Below, piece after piece: positions 15,067 through 16,265 of a stretch of 16,265 nt of DNA (the first letter of the stretch is position 1; each line of letters begins with the position of its first letter). This DNA is from JADFNO01 sp965369945. GTDB lineage: Bacteria > Planctomycetota > Phycisphaerae > Phycisphaerales > SM1A02. Location: contig CBDUST010000069.1 in NCBI GenBank assembly GCA_965369945.1, forward strand, positions 1 to 16,265, given 5' to 3'. A program made the translations under genes and the position numbers. Under the pieces are notes generated by a model. That model did no database searches. It had not been told where the DNA came from and was given only the letters and a program-made list of their open reading frames with translations.

Positions 15067-15711
15067 ATGCGTCTTTCAAGGATGAAACTGTTCGCCGTGC
15101 TCGGGGCGGTCGTATTGCTCAGTGGTTGCACGGCTGATCTGACAGAGCAAAACGCCTTGCTGACTGAGGAGAACGAAAACCTTCGTTCGCAGCTTACCAG
15201 CCGTAACTCCGCGCTCACCGATGCGCAGCAGGACCTTCGCGAGCGACAATCGCAGGTCGCCCAACTGCGGCGTGAACTGGACGATGCACAACGATCCGGA
15301 CGATCCAACACACGAATGACCGGGTTCGAGAATATCCCCGGGGTTAGTGCTGCCTACAGCAACGGCGAGATTACCGTTACCGTCCAAAGCGACGTGCTGT
15401 TTGACTCGGGCAAGACTTCGCTGAAGAACGCCGCCAAGCAATCGCTCCAGACCGTCGCATCGGTTCTCAATTCCAGCTATTCCGGTCGGCCGGTGCGCAT
15501 CGAAGGCTACACCGATACCGATCCAATCAGGAAGAGCGGCCACAAGAGCAACCATCACCTTGGGTTTGAGCGCGCCTACTCGGTGCGAAAATTCTTGATC
15601 TCCAAGAATGTAGACGCCAGCCGAGTCGCGCTGGCCAGCTACGGACCGGATAAACCCAGGGGCTCCAAAGCTCAGAGTCGGCGCGTCGAGATTGTCGTCG
15701 TCGCCGAATGA
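15067..15711 (+). CDS. OmpA-domain lipoprotein (Pal-like, outer membrane/peptidoglycan linker)
   Basis: This is 214 residues from 15067. A lipoprotein signal peptide (MRLSRMKLFAVLGAVVLLSGC) ends in the lipobox LSGC, with Cys21 as the lipidated residue. A strongly charged coiled coil follows (about 25-80; heptads in EQNALLTEENENLRSQL and the ARELDD-like region). A C-terminal OmpA-like domain (about 105-214) has VLFDSGKTSL, IEGYTDTDPI, FERAYSVRKFLISKNVDASRV and SRRVEIVV, the pattern that binds diaminopimelate-containing peptidoglycan. The protein would sit in the outer membrane or periplasm and tether it to the wall. The gene is monocistronic: 83 bp follow the preceding stop and a strong terminator follows. 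Its coiled coil makes it resemble Pal-related or YiaD-like proteins more than porin-type OmpA. Confidence 0.93.
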   Translation: MRLSRMKLFAVLGAVVLLSGCTADLTEQNALLTEENENLRSQLTSRNSALTDAQQDLRERQSQVAQLRRELDDAQRSGRSNTRMTGFENIPGVSAAYSNGEITVTVQSDVLFDSGKTSLKNAAKQSLQTVASVLNSSYSGRPVRIEGYTDTDPIRKSGHKSNHHLGFERAYSVRKFLISKNVDASRVALASYGPDKPRGSKAQSRRVEIVVVAE

Positions 15712-15752
15712 TCGCTGCAATACGATCTCGGTCACAACTCGAAGTGAACCAG

Positions 15753-15802
15753 ACGGCACTGATCTGAGCGGAGGTAGATCAGTGCCGTTTTTTTTCTTTT
15801 TT
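15753..15802 (+). terminator. Strong intrinsic terminator after the OmpA-like gene
   Basis: ACGGCACTGATCT (15753-15765) and AGATCAGTGCCGT (15776-15788) make a perfect 13-bp stem with a 10-base loop. It is followed by T8, one C, and T6 (15788-15802). It begins 42 bp after the stop codon. This is a textbook Rho-independent terminator for the + strand. Confidence 0.93.
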
Positions 15803-16054
15803 GCATCGAATTCGTCGTCAAACAATGCAATTCTGTGCGCGCCGATTTCTGAATAGGGTTTAGTTTGTGCGCGCCAGTATTGCCGCGCCGAACCGCAAAG
15901 TTCCTTGACAGCCCTGCGAGGCGTGATTTGGCGGTTTGTTTGTGATTTTGTCAGATCCATGGGCATATCCGTTTTCGATACAAAAAACCGGCCTTCCCTC
16001 TAAGGGCAAACGGCAACAAGAGCGCGCGCCAGGGTTGCCGTTTTGCCGAATTCA
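15803..16054. other. Noncoding gap with direct repeats and a long hairpin
   Basis: No credible gene is visible here. TGTGCGCGCC occurs at 15834-15843 and 15866-15875 (32 bp apart). The segment GCGCGCCAG, two variable bases, TTGCCG occurs at 15869-15885 and 16024-16040. AAACGGCAAC (16008-16017) and GTTGCCGTTT (16034-16043) form a perfect 10-bp inverted repeat that extends a few pairs further with one bulged A. The loop contains GCGCGCGCC. The hairpin could be a 3'-end signal or part of a REP-like cluster next to the transposase-like gene. An A-rich run (CAAAAAACC near 15981) interrupts the GC-rich sequence. Confidence 0.5.
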
Positions 16055-16076
16055 CCCCGGGCATGCCCGGGGCTAT
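16055..16076 (-). repeat. REP-like palindrome at the end of the RAYT-like gene
   Basis: CCCCGGGCATGCCCGGGG (16055-16072) is a perfect 18-bp palindrome ending one base before the stop codon of the transposase-like gene (16073-16075). On the - strand it is preceded directly by ATAG (complement of 16073-16076). Its CGGGCA and TGCCCG arms also recur in the left-edge doublet at 1022-1111. REPs adjacent to the RAYT gene are a known arrangement. Confidence 0.6.
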
Positions 16077-16265
16077 GTGGGGGTGATCCAGTCGAATGGC
16101 GCAGCCGGTCGTTGCCGGCGTAGATTGTGGTCTTGGATGTACTGGATCACGATGGGGATCACGGATTCATCGAAGATAAACACTTTCCAGTATCCAGCCG
16201 TCCAGATTCGTGACCGGCCAGCATTGGCCGCTTGTTTTAGGAGTACGCTGCTCGTCCGACTCTTG
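16073..16265 (-). CDS. REP-associated/IS200-like Y1 transposase, C-terminal fragment (RAYT), cut by window edge
   Basis: Read on the - strand from 16264, 63 codons precede a TAG at 16073-16075: KSRTSSVLLKQAANAGRSRI, then WTAGYWKVFIFDESVI, then PIVIQYIQDHNLRRQRPAAP, ending FDWITPT. The order of a KSRxSxxL helix, GRxxIWxxGYW, an acidic FDE turn, a YIxxHN/NP helix and a final W-I/V-TP matches the C-terminal part of RAYT-type Y1 transposases as I know them. The tyrosine in QYIQDHN is the likely counterpart of the family's YIxxNP tyrosine. The HUH motif would be upstream, outside the window. The fragment is open to the edge and appears intact. The adjacent palindrome supports the call. A domesticated RAYT and an IS200-type transposase cannot be told apart here. 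Confidence 0.72.
   Translation of the reverse strand, partial: KSRTSSVLLKQAANAGRSRIWTAGYWKVFIFDESVIPIVIQYIQDHNLRRQRPAAPFDWITPT

Noticed and set aside
14643..15311. - strand open frame (222 codons) across the prepilin peptidase end and the lipoprotein start
   Set aside because: It spans two well-supported + strand genes and the gap between them. Its Ser/Arg/Pro-rich composition is typical of a shadow frame.
15905..15933. TTGACA that might be a -35 box in the right-hand gap
   Set aside because: At 17-bp spacing the -10 position reads TTGGCG, with nothing like TATAAT nearby and no gene in the + direction downstream.
15076..15966. Long - strand open frame (296 codons) opposite the OmpA-like gene
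   Set aside because: It runs through the strong terminator stem and antisense to a gene with clear OmpA and lipobox signatures. Its translation shows no domain.

Overview
The window looks like a chromosomal segment of a Planctomycetota bacterium, perhaps of the Phycisphaerae. Three things point there: a small protein of a family known essentially from planctomycetes and verrucomicrobia (1941-2348), membrane proteins carrying CxxCGYxL...CPECG zinc ribbons, and short GC-rich palindromic repeats of the kind scattered through planctomycete genomes. The lineage is inferred from family knowledge and was not searched.

Left part (1-3790, all + strand): the 3' part of an ATZ/TRZ-type amidohydrolase, possibly aminodeoxyfutalosine deaminase; a gap with an inverted pair of REP-like palindromes; a 3-methyladenine DNA glycosylase; the planctomycete/verrucomicrobial small protein; and an AI-2E/PerM-family membrane transporter.

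Middle (3874-11895, all - strand, read right to left): recG, polX, ffh, then a small family of zinc-ribbon membrane proteins (B at 5250-6125, A at 4367-5098, C at 3874-4356). A and B have nearly identical ends and unrelated centres. A 134-bp miniature element with 19/20 matching inverted repeats sits between A and B, flanked by an 8-bp duplication. The junction in front of B preserves the uninterrupted site. A 12-codon orphan tail of a further paralog lies between ffh and B.

Right part (11940-15711, + strand): xseA and xseB (exonuclease VII), a type 4 prepilin peptidase with a long insert between its catalytic aspartates, and an OmpA-domain lipoprotein closed by a strong intrinsic terminator. 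After about 270 bp of repeat-rich noncoding DNA, the right edge cuts into a - strand gene whose C-terminus resembles REP-associated tyrosine transposases (RAYT / IS200-like Y1).

The conserved genes form a DNA-repair and recombination group (glycosylase, PolX, RecG, ExoVII) with SRP and envelope functions. I do not see a defence system, CRISPR array, tRNA or rRNA. The least explained signal is the palindrome layer: several REP-like elements in the gaps, three of them sharing the same flanking tetranucleotide (ATAG on the - strand), near a RAYT-like gene, plus the miniature element in the zinc-ribbon gene cluster.
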